Shown here: piece by piece, positions 16,705 through 25,207 of the stretch
How positions within the stretch are numbered: position 1 is the stretch's first letter
How the letters are laid out: each line of letters opens with the position of its first letter
NCBI GenBank assembly: GCA_963780165.1
Contig: CAWABB010000001.1
Coordinates: forward strand, 1,178,001 to 1,242,000
Origin: CAWABB01 sp963780165
Lineage (GTDB): Bacteria; Bacteroidota; Ignavibacteria; UBA10030; UBA6906
Length of the DNA stretch: 64,000 nt
Direction of reading: 5' to 3'
The notes under the pieces: model-generated
The model's input: the letters and a program-made list of their open reading frames with translations, nothing else
What the model was told of the DNA's origin: nothing
Databases searched by the model: none
Made by a program: the position numbers and the translations under genes

Positions 16705-19329
16705 GTGGAGATTCCCTTGATCGGCAAGGTCGTCACTCACTACAAGATTCTCGAGCACCTCGGGGGCGGGGGTATGGGTATTGTGTACAAGGCCCAGGAC
16801 CTCAGGCTTGAGCGCCCCGCCGCCCTCAAATTTCTCCCTCCGGAACTGACCCGCGACCAAGACGCCAAGCAGCGTTTCGTCCACGAAGCGAGGGCTGCAT
16901 CCGGCCTCCAGCACAACAACATCTGCGTCGTTTACGATATCGACGAAACTCCCGATGGGCAGATGTTCATCGCCATGGAGTACCTGGAAGGCGAGACGCT
17001 CAAGAAGAAGATCGACCGGGGGCCGCTGCAGATCGAGGACGCCGTCGATATCGCCATCCAGATTGCCCAGGGACTCACAAAAGCCCATGAGCACGGAATC
17101 GTCCACCGGGACATCAAGCCGGCGAACGTCATGATCACCACGGATGGCGTGGCTAAGATCGTGGACTTCGGGCTGGCGAAACTCTCCGGGCGGACGATGC
17201 TTACGAAAACGGGCTCCACACTCGGCACTGCGGCGTACATGTCGCCCGAGCAGACCCGGGGTGAACCAGCCGATCAGAGAACCGATATCTGGTCCGTGGG
17301 AGTCGTTCTCCATGAGATGCTCTCCGGCAAGCGGCCGTTCGATGCGGAGTACGAGAACGCCCTTATGTACTCGATCGTCAATGCCGAGCCTGAACACATC
17401 ACTGCACTCCGGACCGGCATCCCAATGGAGCTCGAACGCATTGTCGGCAAGTGCATGGCAAAAGCTCCGAAAGACCGTTACCAGCACGCCGACGAGCTCA
17501 TCGTTGACCTCCGGACCATTCATCCCTCCACAACATCGTCGTCGCGTTCGGGATCGCCAAGGACGACAATGGTCCCAGCCCGACGGATCCGGACGTATTT
17601 GATCCCAACTGCAGTCGTCTTGGCTGTGGTGGCTTTCGGCGCATGGTTCTTTCTGGCAAAACCCTCCGGGGAGATGAGGGAGCTCCGCGGGAAATCAATC
17701 GCGGTTCTCCCCTTCAGTCCGTTCGGCCGCACGTTCGATGATTCGGTCTTCGCGGATGGTATCCACGACGATATTCTCACACAGCTCTCCAAGATCAGCG
17801 GGCTGCGCGTTATTGCCCGGACTTCCATGGTACTCTACCGGGATTCGAAGAAGACACCCCGACAGATCGCAGATGAACTGGATGTTGGGTATCTGCTCGA
17901 GGGAAGCACCCGCCGCTCCGGAGGTAAGATTCGCATCACGGCCCAGCTGATCAAGACAGCAGACGAGGGGCACCTCTGGGCGGAGACCTACGACAGGAAT
18001 AATTCAGACGTGTTTGCCGTGCAAAGTGACATTGCCCAGCGGATCTCCTCATCGATGGAGGCAATCCTCACGCCGGCTGAGAAGGCAGCGGTGGAAGAGA
18101 TCCCCACACGGAGCACGGAGGCCTACAACTACTATCTTCAGGGAAAACACTACTGGGATAACTACCTTGATAGCGCGGGGAATGCGAAAGCCGCCGAACT
18201 CTACGAGAAGGCGGCAGAGAAGGACCCCACATTCACCCAGGCGTTTGCGATGGCTGCAGTAGCCAACGCCGCAATGTATAGCTTCTTCAGGGACCATACC
18301 ACTGGGCGAATCGCGAGGATCACCTCAGCGCTCAAGAGAGCACGCGACCTCAACCCTGATGACCCAGTCGTTCACTACGCACAAGGCAATCACATCTTGG
18401 ACTTCGACACTGCTCGAGGAAAGATGGAGCGCGCCAGGTTGGCACTGGCGGAATACCAGGAAGGACTGAAGACCCGTCCCAATTGGTCTGACCTCCATTA
18501 CGGTGTGGCCGAAATCCAGCGGCTCGAAGGGGCATGGCCGGAGGCGCGCGAATCAATCAGAAAGGTCTTCTCGCTAAATCCGCTGGGCCTGGCTCCGGAA
18601 TGGGGTCCATGGACTGTCTCCCGTTGGCTCAGGGAGTACGAGGTTGCCAGAAGGGAAATTGACGAGTACATCTCGCGGCACCCTGATGACGTCGAAGGTT
18701 ATGGAGACAAAGTGAACGTATTAATCAATGGATTTGGAGATCTTGAGGGGGCCCGTGCAGTTCTTGAATATGGAATGAAGCTGCCTCTCAACCAGGGCCG
18801 AGATCGACGTTTGCTCATCACAACCAACGATTTCTGGAGGGTCAACTACCCGGAAGGAAAATACCAAGAGGCTCTTGCGTGTCTGGCGGCACAGCCCGGT
18901 GATGATATCACCGCGCACTGGACCCGTTGGATGCGGAAAGGCATGACCCATGTGGCCCTCAATCAGCGTGCGACTGCGGTGGCCTGTTTTGACACAGCAC
19001 TTTCGTATTCAGAACGACTTCCGTCAGGAGTTCGGAAGAATCTTCGAACTGGAATCGCGCTGGCATGGCGTGGCCATCATGAGAGGGCGGCGCTGGAGCT
19101 TGAGGAAGCCGGCAAGGGAGACCTTTGGTGGCCTGAAAGAAAGGAGCTTGAAATAGCACAGGCACAAGCAGCCGTGTTGGCCGCCGATACCGACCAGGCG
19201 CTGAGCCAGCTTGAACAGCTCATGTCGAAGCCTGGATATCTCACAGTCTGGGATCTTCGACTCGACCCCCTCTACAACCCGCTCAGGAGCAATCCGAGGT
19301 TTCAGGCGCTCGTCGCGAAGACCAAGTGA
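16705..19329 (+). CDS. Transmembrane Ser/Thr protein kinase with FlgO/TolB-like and TPR domains
   Basis: An 874-residue membrane kinase. The cytoplasmic Hanks-type kinase domain spans about residues 12-272, with Gly loop GGGGMG at 20-25, ATP-binding Lys42 (AALKFLP), catalytic loop HRDIKPAN at 134-141, DFG at 154-156 and SPE at 180-182, so it should be active. A Ser-rich linker leads to one membrane helix (about 298-317). The outer part has a FlgO/TolB-N-like domain (SIAVLPFSPF ... LLEGSTRRSGGKIRITAQLI) at about 331-450 and then TPR-like helices to the end. The layout is common in Ignavibacteria and Acidobacteria; signals and targets are unknown. The start is GTG; no strong ribosome site is seen. 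It is monocistronic. Confidence 0.88.
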   Translation: MEIPLIGKVVTHYKILEHLGGGGMGIVYKAQDLRLERPAALKFLPPELTRDQDAKQRFVHEARAASGLQHNNICVVYDIDETPDGQMFIAMEYLEGETLKKKIDRGPLQIEDAVDIAIQIAQGLTKAHEHGIVHRDIKPANVMITTDGVAKIVDFGLAKLSGRTMLTKTGSTLGTAAYMSPEQTRGEPADQRTDIWSVGVVLHEMLSGKRPFDAEYENALMYSIVNAEPEHITALRTGIPMELERIVGKCMAKAPKDRYQHADELIVDLRTIHPSTTSSSRSGSPRTTMVPARRIRTYLIPTAVVLAVVAFGAWFFLAKPSGEMRELRGKSIAVLPFSPFGRTFDDSVFADGIHDDILTQLSKISGLRVIARTSMVLYRDSKKTPRQIADELDVGYLLEGSTRRSGGKIRITAQLIKTADEGHLWAETYDRNNSDVFAVQSDIAQRISSSMEAILTPAEKAAVEEIPTRSTEAYNYYLQGKHYWDNYLDSAGNAKAAELYEKAAEKDPTFTQAFAMAAVANAAMYSFFRDHTTGRIARITSALKRARDLNPDDPVVHYAQGNHILDFDTARGKMERARLALAEYQEGLKTRPNWSDLHYGVAEIQRLEGAWPEARESIRKVFSLNPLGLAPEWGPWTVSRWLREYEVARREIDEYISRHPDDVEGYGDKVNVLINGFGDLEGARAVLEYGMKLPLNQGRDRRLLITTNDFWRVNYPEGKYQEALACLAAQPGDDITAHWTRWMRKGMTHVALNQRATAVACFDTALSYSERLPSGVRKNLRTGIALAWRGHHERAALELEEAGKGDLWWPERKELEIAQAQAAVLAADTDQALSQLEQLMSKPGYLTVWDLRLDPLYNPLRSNPRFQALVAKTK

Positions 19330-19499
19330 ATTTCGCTGCAATGAGGGGGCGTTGAGATCCCTGTCTACCCCCGCAACCAATTGACCATCGTCAGCCCACC
19401 TTTCTCTTGGCGCCCTTCAACACTCTGCTGACCCAGGCCCTACGCTCACGGGACTGCGGTGCTCGAAGGGTAATAATAGAGGGGGCCAGCATGAACGAT

Positions 19500-19669
19500 C
19501 TGCCAGCCCCCCCCGCCTGTAGGCCCCACCTCAGATTTTCAGCTCAAAACGGCGAAGTCATCAGAGGAAGTGTGCTTCATTGGTAGCCGAGTTCTTCACC
19601 TGGGAAGCGACATTTCGATCACCCGGTGGGTGTGTGTGACTGATGCAAGTTGCGGGTTCCGGGCACTTT
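19500..19669 (+). repeat. Dispersed modular repeat, copy 2 (modules B and core)
   Basis: From GGCGAAGTCATCAGAGGAAG through GGGAAGCGACATTTCGATCA to the core ending GCGGGTTCCGGGCAC at 19669. Module A is absent; instead a 45-bp segment (GCCAGCCCCCCC ... CAGCTC) precedes it, which recurs at 20802. The 19330-19499 stretch before it shows no gene, only a C/G-rich inverted repeat near 19480-19510. Confidence 0.8.
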
Positions 19670-19682
19670 GACAACTCACAAT

Positions 19683-19720
19683 AAAGCCCTCATTTCCATC
19701 GGACTTGAGGGCTTTTTCTA
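19683..19720 (+). terminator. Terminator hairpin behind repeat copy 2
   Basis: AAAGCCCTCA pairs perfectly with TGAGGGCTTT across a 13-nt loop, followed by TTCTA. It starts 13 nt after the repeat core. Confidence 0.75.
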
Positions 19721-19890
19721 TTTCGGGGGTCAGGTCATCCCTGCACGGACAGGTCGTGACTTCGCGAACCTTCACCAGCACCATATCCTTCTCCGGCGCG
19801 AGAACAGGACAGTTCTTCCGCGTTGATCGGCCGCCGGCTTCGAACTGGAACTTCAGAGCGGGCTCCGGTGCGTCGTTTATGGTGTGTTCG

Positions 19891-20700
19891 TCACGTGAGT
19901 CGGCGACGGAGGAAGTCCTTCATGAAGAGATTAATTTCCCACTGGCTCGCAACGGGCTGCTTCGTGAACGGGAGTGTCGGCATGTATCCGGGCGGCCCGA
20001 ACTCAGTACACACCGTCAGGAAATCAGAGCCGCGTTTCTTATGACACTCCACGATCGCCTGCCACCAGCGGAGATGCGTTTCGAGGGCATCCTGTGACTC
20101 CGGGGCCCGCGGATCGCTCACCTGCGGCCCTTCCGGATGCCCGACGCGGGCATGGATGTGATGGCTTCGCTCTATCGCGCGGCTTACCGCGGCAGCATGG
20201 TTCTCCAGGAACGACTCGTGCACGCAGCACCAGTGCGAGAAGTCAGCGGTGAGCTTCATGCCTGGCACAGCATCCAGGAGCTTCATTGTCGACGTCGTGG
20301 AATACGTTGCACGCCCGCGGTGGATCTCGTGCACGAGCGGCACGCCGTGAGCGCGCTCGAGCTCCCCTGCTGCTTCGAGGATTGAGATGTTCTCGGCCTC
20401 CGAAAAGTAGTCGGCACCGGTGTGGGAATTCACAAGAAACGGCCTGAGTTCAATCCCGCGCGCGAATTGCTCCTGGAAACTCCTGATGTGGTCTGCCGGG
20501 CTCTTTCCCTGCGTCCATTGCTGCACAACGATCCCCAGTCCGAGATCGTCAAGCAGCGCACACAGCGCTTTCCGCTCCGAGCCGTCCACGGGCGCGCCCA
20601 TCTCGACCGCATCGAATCCCGCCTCCTTCAACAGGCGGACCGCCGGGGCGGTGCCCATCGATTCCATGCCCCAAGTGGAGCAGACAAAGACCAGTTTCAT
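19891..20700 (-). CDS. Sugar phosphate isomerase/epimerase family TIM-barrel protein
   Basis: A 269-residue cytoplasmic protein of the xylose isomerase-like (AP endonuclease family 2) TIM-barrel fold. Visible metal-site and barrel motifs are VNSHTGADYF, the Glu of VHEIHRG, LTADFSHWCC (Asp and His) and HIHARVGHPEGPQV near the end, the usual set of Glu, Asp and His ligands. Such proteins isomerise or epimerise sugars, inositols or hydroxy-acids; the sequence does not say which. The ATG start directly begins the first strand (KLVFVCSTWGM). It stands alone, separated from the AraC gene by about 190 bp that contain a decayed repeat piece. Confidence 0.8.
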   Translation of the reverse strand: MKLVFVCSTWGMESMGTAPAVRLLKEAGFDAVEMGAPVDGSERKALCALLDDLGLGIVVQQWTQGKSPADHIRSFQEQFARGIELRPFLVNSHTGADYFSEAENISILEAAGELERAHGVPLVHEIHRGRATYSTTSTMKLLDAVPGMKLTADFSHWCCVHESFLENHAAAVSRAIERSHHIHARVGHPEGPQVSDPRAPESQDALETHLRWWQAIVECHKKRGSDFLTVCTEFGPPGYMPTLPFTKQPVASQWEINLFMKDFLRRRLT

Positions 20701-20801
20701 TTCGTTCCCTCCAAGGTTCTCACCGAATGTACTGCTGTCCGGAAATCCGCCGTGTCCCCTCCGCGGGGTTCCAGGCTCACTGAGACGCCCTCACGTCCAA
20801 C

Positions 20802-20850
20802 TGCCAGCCCCCCCGCCGATACGGCCTGCCTCAGATTGCCAGCTCCAATT
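20802..20850 (+). repeat. Fragment of the dispersed repeat 5' region
   Basis: CTGCCAGCC, CGGCC, CTCAGATTG, CCAGCTCCAATTCCCGG parallels the 5' flank of copy 2 (19500-19545) and the CAGCTCAAATTCCCG lead-in of copies 3 and 10. The core is missing. Confidence 0.5.
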
Positions 20851-20889
20851 CCCGGAACATCGTTGTGAGTTGACCACATTATCACTATC

Positions 20890-21816
20890 CTAATCCGCTT
20901 CCGCAGCAACACTCTGTCCGGCAGTCTCCCGAATATGTTCCATATCGCGTATCGGAGGCTGGCCGAAGAGTCTCTTGTACTCCCGACTGAACTGAGATGG
21001 ACTCTCGTAGCCAACGGTGAATGAAACACTGGCGGCATCGGTACTTTCGACGCTGAGCAAGCGACGGGCCTCCTGTAACCGTATCCGTTTCTGGTACTGC
21101 AACGGACTCATGTTTGTCACCTGGCGGAAATGGTGATGGAACGCAGAAGGACTCATGTTTGCCATGCGCGCCAGATCGGTCACCTTCAATGGTGCTGCAT
21201 AATCCCGCTGCATATGTTCGACGATTTTTCCGATCCTCTGCGATCTGCTCCCAACCACACCAAGTTGTCGAATCTTTGCTCCATATCGCGATTGCATGAG
21301 ACGATAATGAATCTCCCGAACGATGGATGGCGCAAGGACGCTTAGTTCATTCCTGTTTTCCACTGATCTCATCAATCGGGCAAAGGCGTCTGCAAGCTCC
21401 GGTGTGACCTTCTCTACGAAGAATCCACCAGCAAAGTCTTCTTCTCCCGTTTCCGCCGCGGGTGATTCGTGGAGGATCTGATAGACAAGCGAAGGCTGCA
21501 ACTCAAGAGTTAGCCCCACGTAGGGCTCTTGCCGGGTCGCCTTCGTCACCTGGAAAGTGGCCGGGACATCCACACAGCTCACAAGGTAGTTTTCGGGATT
21601 GTACACAAAGACCTTCCTTCCGCTCCAGACCTTTTTTTCCCCTTGGAGGACCAGGCAAACAAGTGTAGCATATCTGCCCATGATTGCCTCGGAGGTCCTG
21701 TCTCTCCTGACGACTTTGAATCCAGAGAGTGGCGTTGAATATATTCCGTCCTGCTTACAATATTTCAACGCCAGATCAAGTAGGTTTTTCGTATTGCCTG
21801 TCTGGACCGTCTTCAT
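20890..21816 (-). CDS. AraC-family transcriptional regulator
   Basis: A 308-residue regulator. The first ~190 residues match the AraC_N domain found in one-component regulators next to oxidoreductases (YATLVCLVLQGEKKVW, VDVPATFQV). The C-terminal third carries two helix-turn-helix motifs (VTDLARMANMSPSAFHHHFRQ and AASVSFTVGYESPSQFSREYKRLFG), so it binds DNA as an AraC/XylS activator. It is divergent from the aldo/keto reductase at 21980, and the 160-bp shared gap is the likely operator region. GGAGG upstream supports the start; a GTG directly precedes the chosen ATG. The effector may be an aldehyde or alcohol, judging from the divergent enzymes. Confidence 0.87.
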   Translation of the reverse strand: MKTVQTGNTKNLLDLALKYCKQDGIYSTPLSGFKVVRRDRTSEAIMGRYATLVCLVLQGEKKVWSGRKVFVYNPENYLVSCVDVPATFQVTKATRQEPYVGLTLELQPSLVYQILHESPAAETGEEDFAGGFFVEKVTPELADAFARLMRSVENRNELSVLAPSIVREIHYRLMQSRYGAKIRQLGVVGSRSQRIGKIVEHMQRDYAAPLKVTDLARMANMSPSAFHHHFRQVTNMSPLQYQKRIRLQEARRLLSVESTDAASVSFTVGYESPSQFSREYKRLFGQPPIRDMEHIRETAGQSVAAEAD

Positions 21817-21979
21817 CACTTCGCCTCCACCGTGTTGAGTTCAAGATAGACGCAAATGGCACAATTCTCCACCACTCTGGAGGATTAGGCAATCAATGCG
21901 CAGGATTAGGATAGGCGTCCGGGAGGCCGTTATGTATATTTATTACTGTAATCTATGAGAACGAGCAGATGGAGGTAGC

Positions 21980-22969
21980 ATGCAGAAACGTAGACTTGGC
22001 AAGAGCAACCTGGAAGTTACAGCGCTCGGATTGGGTTGCATGGGAATGAGCTTCGCCTATGGCACAATTCCGGATAGACGGGAAATGATCTCTCTCATTC
22101 AAAGTGCCTTTGACCGTGGCGTCACCTTTTTTGACACTGCAGAGGCGTACGGTCCGTTCACCAATGAGGAGTTGGTTGGTGTAGCCCTGGCTCCGGTGCG
22201 TGACAAGGTCGTAATTGCCACGAAATTCGGCTTCAAAATCTCCCCCGATGGGAAGCAACTCGGTCAGGACAGCCGCCCGGAACACATCAAAGAGGTGGCT
22301 GAAGCATCCCTGAAGAGGCTCAAAACCGACAGAATTGATCTGTTCTACCAGCACCGCGTCGATGTAGATGTGCCTATTGAGGACGTGGCAGGGGCGGTGA
22401 AAGAGCTCATCCAGCAGGGCAAGGTGAAGCATTTCGGGCTCTCCGAGGCTGGTGTAAAAACTATTCGACGCGCACATGGTGTCCAACCTGTCACCGCTCT
22501 TCAGAGCGAATATTCGCTTTGGTGGAGAAGGCCGGAACAAGAGGTGATCCCCACTCTGGAAGAGCTTGGCATTGGCTTTGTGCCATTCAGTCCCCTGGGC
22601 AAAGGCTTTCTTACCGGCAAGATCGACGAGAACACGAAATTCGAAAGGGGGGACTTCCGCAATATCGTCCCTCGCTTCACTACCGAGAACCGGAAGGCCA
22701 ATCAAGCTTTGGTCGATCTTTTGACCAGGATCGCTCAACAAAAGAATGCCACGCCCGCCCAGATTGCGCTTGCCTGGCTTCTGGCGCAGAAGTCATGGAT
22801 CGTGCCAATTCCCGGCACTACCAAGCTGCACCGCCTTGAGGAAAACGTCGGAGCTGCGAAGATCACGCTGACGCCGAAAGATCTCAGCGAAATCAATGCT
22901 GAGCTTGATAAGACGAAGGTCATCGGGGAACGTTACCCGGAAGAATTGGAAAAACGGACAGGACTGTAA
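21980..22969 (+). CDS. Aldo/keto reductase
   Basis: A 329-residue NADP(H)-dependent oxidoreductase of the AKR superfamily. It opens with QKRRLGKSNLEVTALGLGCMGMS and has the catalytic tetrad Asp (FFDTAEAYG), Tyr (EAYG), Lys (VVIATKFGF) and His (LFYQHRVD). The C-terminal VPIPGTTKLHRLEENVGA is the usual cofactor-loop region. It reduces carbonyl substrates; its close group (YhdN/alcohol dehydrogenase-like AKRs) is often regulated by adjacent AraC proteins, as here. It overlaps the next gene by one base (TAATG), which shows translational coupling. Confidence 0.92.
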   Translation: MQKRRLGKSNLEVTALGLGCMGMSFAYGTIPDRREMISLIQSAFDRGVTFFDTAEAYGPFTNEELVGVALAPVRDKVVIATKFGFKISPDGKQLGQDSRPEHIKEVAEASLKRLKTDRIDLFYQHRVDVDVPIEDVAGAVKELIQQGKVKHFGLSEAGVKTIRRAHGVQPVTALQSEYSLWWRRPEQEVIPTLEELGIGFVPFSPLGKGFLTGKIDENTKFERGDFRNIVPRFTTENRKANQALVDLLTRIAQQKNATPAQIALAWLLAQKSWIVPIPGTTKLHRLEENVGAAKITLTPKDLSEINAELDKTKVIGERYPEELEKRTGL

Positions 22970-23547
22970 TGAAACATGTCTTGATAGTAGGAGCCACCGG
23001 TAATATTGCGAGGATTGTCATCAATCTGCTTCAAAAGGAAGCCGATATTCAGCTGACCCTATTCTTGCGGAGCGCACGTCGATTAAAGGTCACAATCGAC
23101 CCGAAGTGGCATGTCATCGAAGGGGACGCCCTAAAGCTTGAAGATCTAAAGAAGGCGATGACGGGTATCGATGTCGTCTACGCCAATCTCGCAGGGGACC
23201 TGGAAGGGATGGCAAGGAATCTCGTCAAAGTGATGGATGAAGTGGGCGTCAAGCGACTTATATTCATCGCCTCGATCGGCATTTACGGCGAACCGGTGAA
23301 ACCGGTTCTGCGGCCATATCGGAAAGCTGCTGATGTCATCGAGTCTTCAGACCTCGACTACACGATTCTAAGGCCCACATGGTTCACCAGTGCGGATGAA
23401 GTCGACTATGAGATAACCAGGAAAGGAGAAGCGGAGAAGGGGTCGGTGATTTCCATGAAGAGCTTGGCGGCATTTGTTACGACACTTATCAAATCTCCCG
23501 AGAAGTACATTCACGAAAATCTCGGAGTAAACAAACCGGGATCCTGA
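22969..23547 (+). CDS. NAD(P)H-binding SDR-family protein (NmrA/SDR_a5-like)
   Basis: A 192-residue Rossmann-fold protein. The dinucleotide motif is GATGNIARIVINLL near residues 8-21, followed by an acidic strand end, IDVVYANLAGDL and FIASIGIYGEP. The catalytic Tyr-x-x-x-Lys of classical SDRs is not clear, as is common in NmrA-like proteins, so it may be a reductase or a redox sensor. It is translationally coupled to the aldo/keto reductase and followed 48 bp later by a Zn-alcohol dehydrogenase; the three form an operon likely controlled by the divergent AraC protein. Confidence 0.85.
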   Translation: MKHVLIVGATGNIARIVINLLQKEADIQLTLFLRSARRLKVTIDPKWHVIEGDALKLEDLKKAMTGIDVVYANLAGDLEGMARNLVKVMDEVGVKRLIFIASIGIYGEPVKPVLRPYRKAADVIESSDLDYTILRPTWFTSADEVDYEITRKGEAEKGSVISMKSLAAFVTTLIKSPEKYIHENLGVNKPGS

Positions 23548-23595
23548 AAAGTCCCGCCAATCTCCATTTGATACTTCTACGAGAAGATCTAGCTT

Positions 23596-24630
23596 ATGCG
23601 AGCAACCGTGATGCATGGTGCGGGGGATGTCCGCACCGAACACGTCCCTGATGCAAGGTTGATAGACTCAACGGACGCAGTAGTCCGGGTGACCCACGCT
23701 GCCATCTGTGGAAGCGATCTCTGGCCCTACAAATCGATGGAACAAAGCAACGCAGGGCGCCACATGGGGCACGAAGCGGTGGGTATCATCGAGGCAGTTG
23801 GTTCAGACGTCCGCACCGTACAACGTGGTGACGTTGTTATCGTGCCGTTTGCATATTCCGATGGTAGCTGTGTCTTCTGTCATGAAGGCCTTCACACCTC
23901 CTGTGTCCACGGAGGGTTCTTCGGTACGACGGCACTTCCTGGGGCGCAGGCCGAAGCTGTCCGTGTCCCGCTGGCAGACGGGACGCTTTTCGTAGTGCCG
24001 AACGGAGCTGGCAAGGCTCTGATGAGGTCATTTCTGACCCTATCAGATGTCATGGGAACAGGACACCATGCCGCCAAAGTTGCTGGAGTCGGACCCGGGA
24101 AGACGGTGGCTGTTGTAGGGGATGGCGCCGTTGGCTTATGCGCTGTGATCGCCGCACGTCGGCTCGGTGCTGAGCAAATCATCATCCTCGGCCGACATCC
24201 GGACCGCATCGCACTGGCTAAAGAGTTTGGAGCCACCGATGTAGTAAGTGAACGGGGGGAGAAGGCAGTAGAACGTGTGCGAGAACTCACCGGAGGGTTC
24301 GGAGCCCATTCGGTTCTTGAGTGTGTAGGGCATGGAGAATCGATGCTTACGGCGCTGGGCATTGCACGACCTGGTGGTGCGGTTGGCCGCGTTGGGGTGC
24401 CACAGGACGAGACAATGCCAGCTTCCCTGCCGACGTTTTACAGCAATGTTACTGTCGGCGGCGGACCCGCACCGGCCCGCGCCTACATCGCGGAACTTCT
24501 GCCTGATGTTCTCGAGGGCAGGTTCGATCCCGGCCGTGTTTTCGATCGGATCATCAGTATCGAGGAAGTGAGCGAAGGTTATAAGGCAATGAACGATCGG
24601 AACTCAATCAAGGTGTTGATTGAGTTCTGA
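23596..24630 (+). CDS. Zinc-dependent alcohol dehydrogenase (MDR family)
   Basis: A 344-residue medium-chain dehydrogenase. The catalytic zinc site is shown by CGSDLWPYK and GHEAVGIIEAVG. The structural-zinc lobe is reduced: CVFCHEGLHTSC keeps three Cys but lacks the full four-Cys spacing. The cofactor motif VAVVGDGAVGLCAVIAARRLGA is at about residues 170-190, with the following LGRHPDRIALA suggesting NADP or NAD with an Arg contact. It oxidises alcohols or reduces aldehydes and closes the operon with the aldo/keto reductase and SDR genes. The substrate is unknown. Confidence 0.9.
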   Translation: MRATVMHGAGDVRTEHVPDARLIDSTDAVVRVTHAAICGSDLWPYKSMEQSNAGRHMGHEAVGIIEAVGSDVRTVQRGDVVIVPFAYSDGSCVFCHEGLHTSCVHGGFFGTTALPGAQAEAVRVPLADGTLFVVPNGAGKALMRSFLTLSDVMGTGHHAAKVAGVGPGKTVAVVGDGAVGLCAVIAARRLGAEQIIILGRHPDRIALAKEFGATDVVSERGEKAVERVRELTGGFGAHSVLECVGHGESMLTALGIARPGGAVGRVGVPQDETMPASLPTFYSNVTVGGGPAPARAYIAELLPDVLEGRFDPGRVFDRIISIEEVSEGYKAMNDRNSIKVLIEF

Positions 24631-24652
24631 GGGGACATAGCTACAAACCGTT

Positions 24653-24727
24653 GTGCTGAACAATGGAGTGGAAATGCCGATTTTCGGCTTCGGGATTTGT
24701 CAGGAGGCGATTGCCACGCTTGGGTGA
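24653..24727 (+). pseudogene. Aldo/keto reductase N-terminal remnant
   Basis: A 24-codon stretch reads VLNNGVEMPIFGFGICQ, the hallmark opening of 2,5-diketo-gluconate-reductase-type aldo/keto reductases, then ends in a stop. No upstream start or downstream continuation exists, so it is a gene fragment left beside the oxidoreductase operon. Confidence 0.6.
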
Positions 24728-24762
24728 TGAAACGGTTGGCAGGCGTGAGACTCACCACGGCG

Positions 24763-24852
24763 ATGTCACATATTGCCATTCAGGAACAGCTTGATGGCAA
24801 GGCTGTCGAATGGATGGACAAAGTGACTGACGAGCAATACGGAACTATCTGA
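24763..24852 (+). pseudogene. Cupin protein C-terminal remnant
   Basis: A 29-codon stretch (MSHIAIQEQLDGKAVEW, then MDKVTDEQY) matches the usual C-terminal tail of small single-domain cupins that accompany aldo/keto reductases in AraC-regulated operons. The metal-binding body is missing. Together with the preceding fragment it shows that the operon was once longer. Confidence 0.55.
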
Positions 24853-24898
24853 CAACGCTGCGTGCATACACCTGCACAGAACACAGGGTCAAACGGTG

Positions 24899-24970
24899 GC
24901 GGCTCGATGGCTGGGGAAGCCATGGAGCATATCTTTGGCAGAATGTTATCTCACTACAGTGTCAATGTCA
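24899..24970. repeat. Short repeat pair, copy 1 (partner at 29039)
   Basis: About 70 bp beginning CGGCTCGATGGCTGGGGAAG and ending CAGTGTCAATGTCAA; the first part folds as ATGGCT-GGGGA-AGCCAT. A diverged copy is at 29039-29109. The remaining sequence up to the Fic gene (24971-25175) shows no gene. Confidence 0.6.
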
Positions 24971-25175
24971 ATAACTAGTAACTTGCGGAAAACCAAGCGT
25001 GTACAAGGGATAACCCTCGAATCGTAGTGGTCAACATCCCCTTCCCTATGGGGGTTACCTCCCGGGCCAATCTCCTGCGAGACCCGGACTCAAAGCGCTC
25101 GCTAGTATGCTCTCGCACAGGATCATCGAAGGTCGTCAATTCCATTTGGATAGGTTGTTTTTTACATTATCCACG

Positions 25176-25198
25176 TAATGACTTGATATGACTCATTA
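25176..25198. promoter_or_regulatory. Inverted repeat just upstream of the Fic gene
   Basis: TAATGA and TCATTA arms separated by 11 nt, ending 9 bp before the ATG of the Fic gene. Its position and symmetry suit an autoregulatory operator, as is common for toxin genes; no direct evidence. Confidence 0.4.
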
Positions 25199-25207
25199 AG
25201 ACTGAAG

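Noticed and set aside
16477..17523. Long minus-strand open frame (348 codons) opposite the kinase gene
   Set aside because: It is the antisense of a well-conserved kinase domain, has Asp/Arg/His-rich shadow composition and no family motif.
19541..19669. Repeat core read as a tRNA (GGTAG near the start, GCGGGTTCCGGGCAC at the end)
   Set aside because: No matching 5' acceptor strand, no anticodon stem-loop and no T-loop consensus; only the 3' bases resemble the tRNA.
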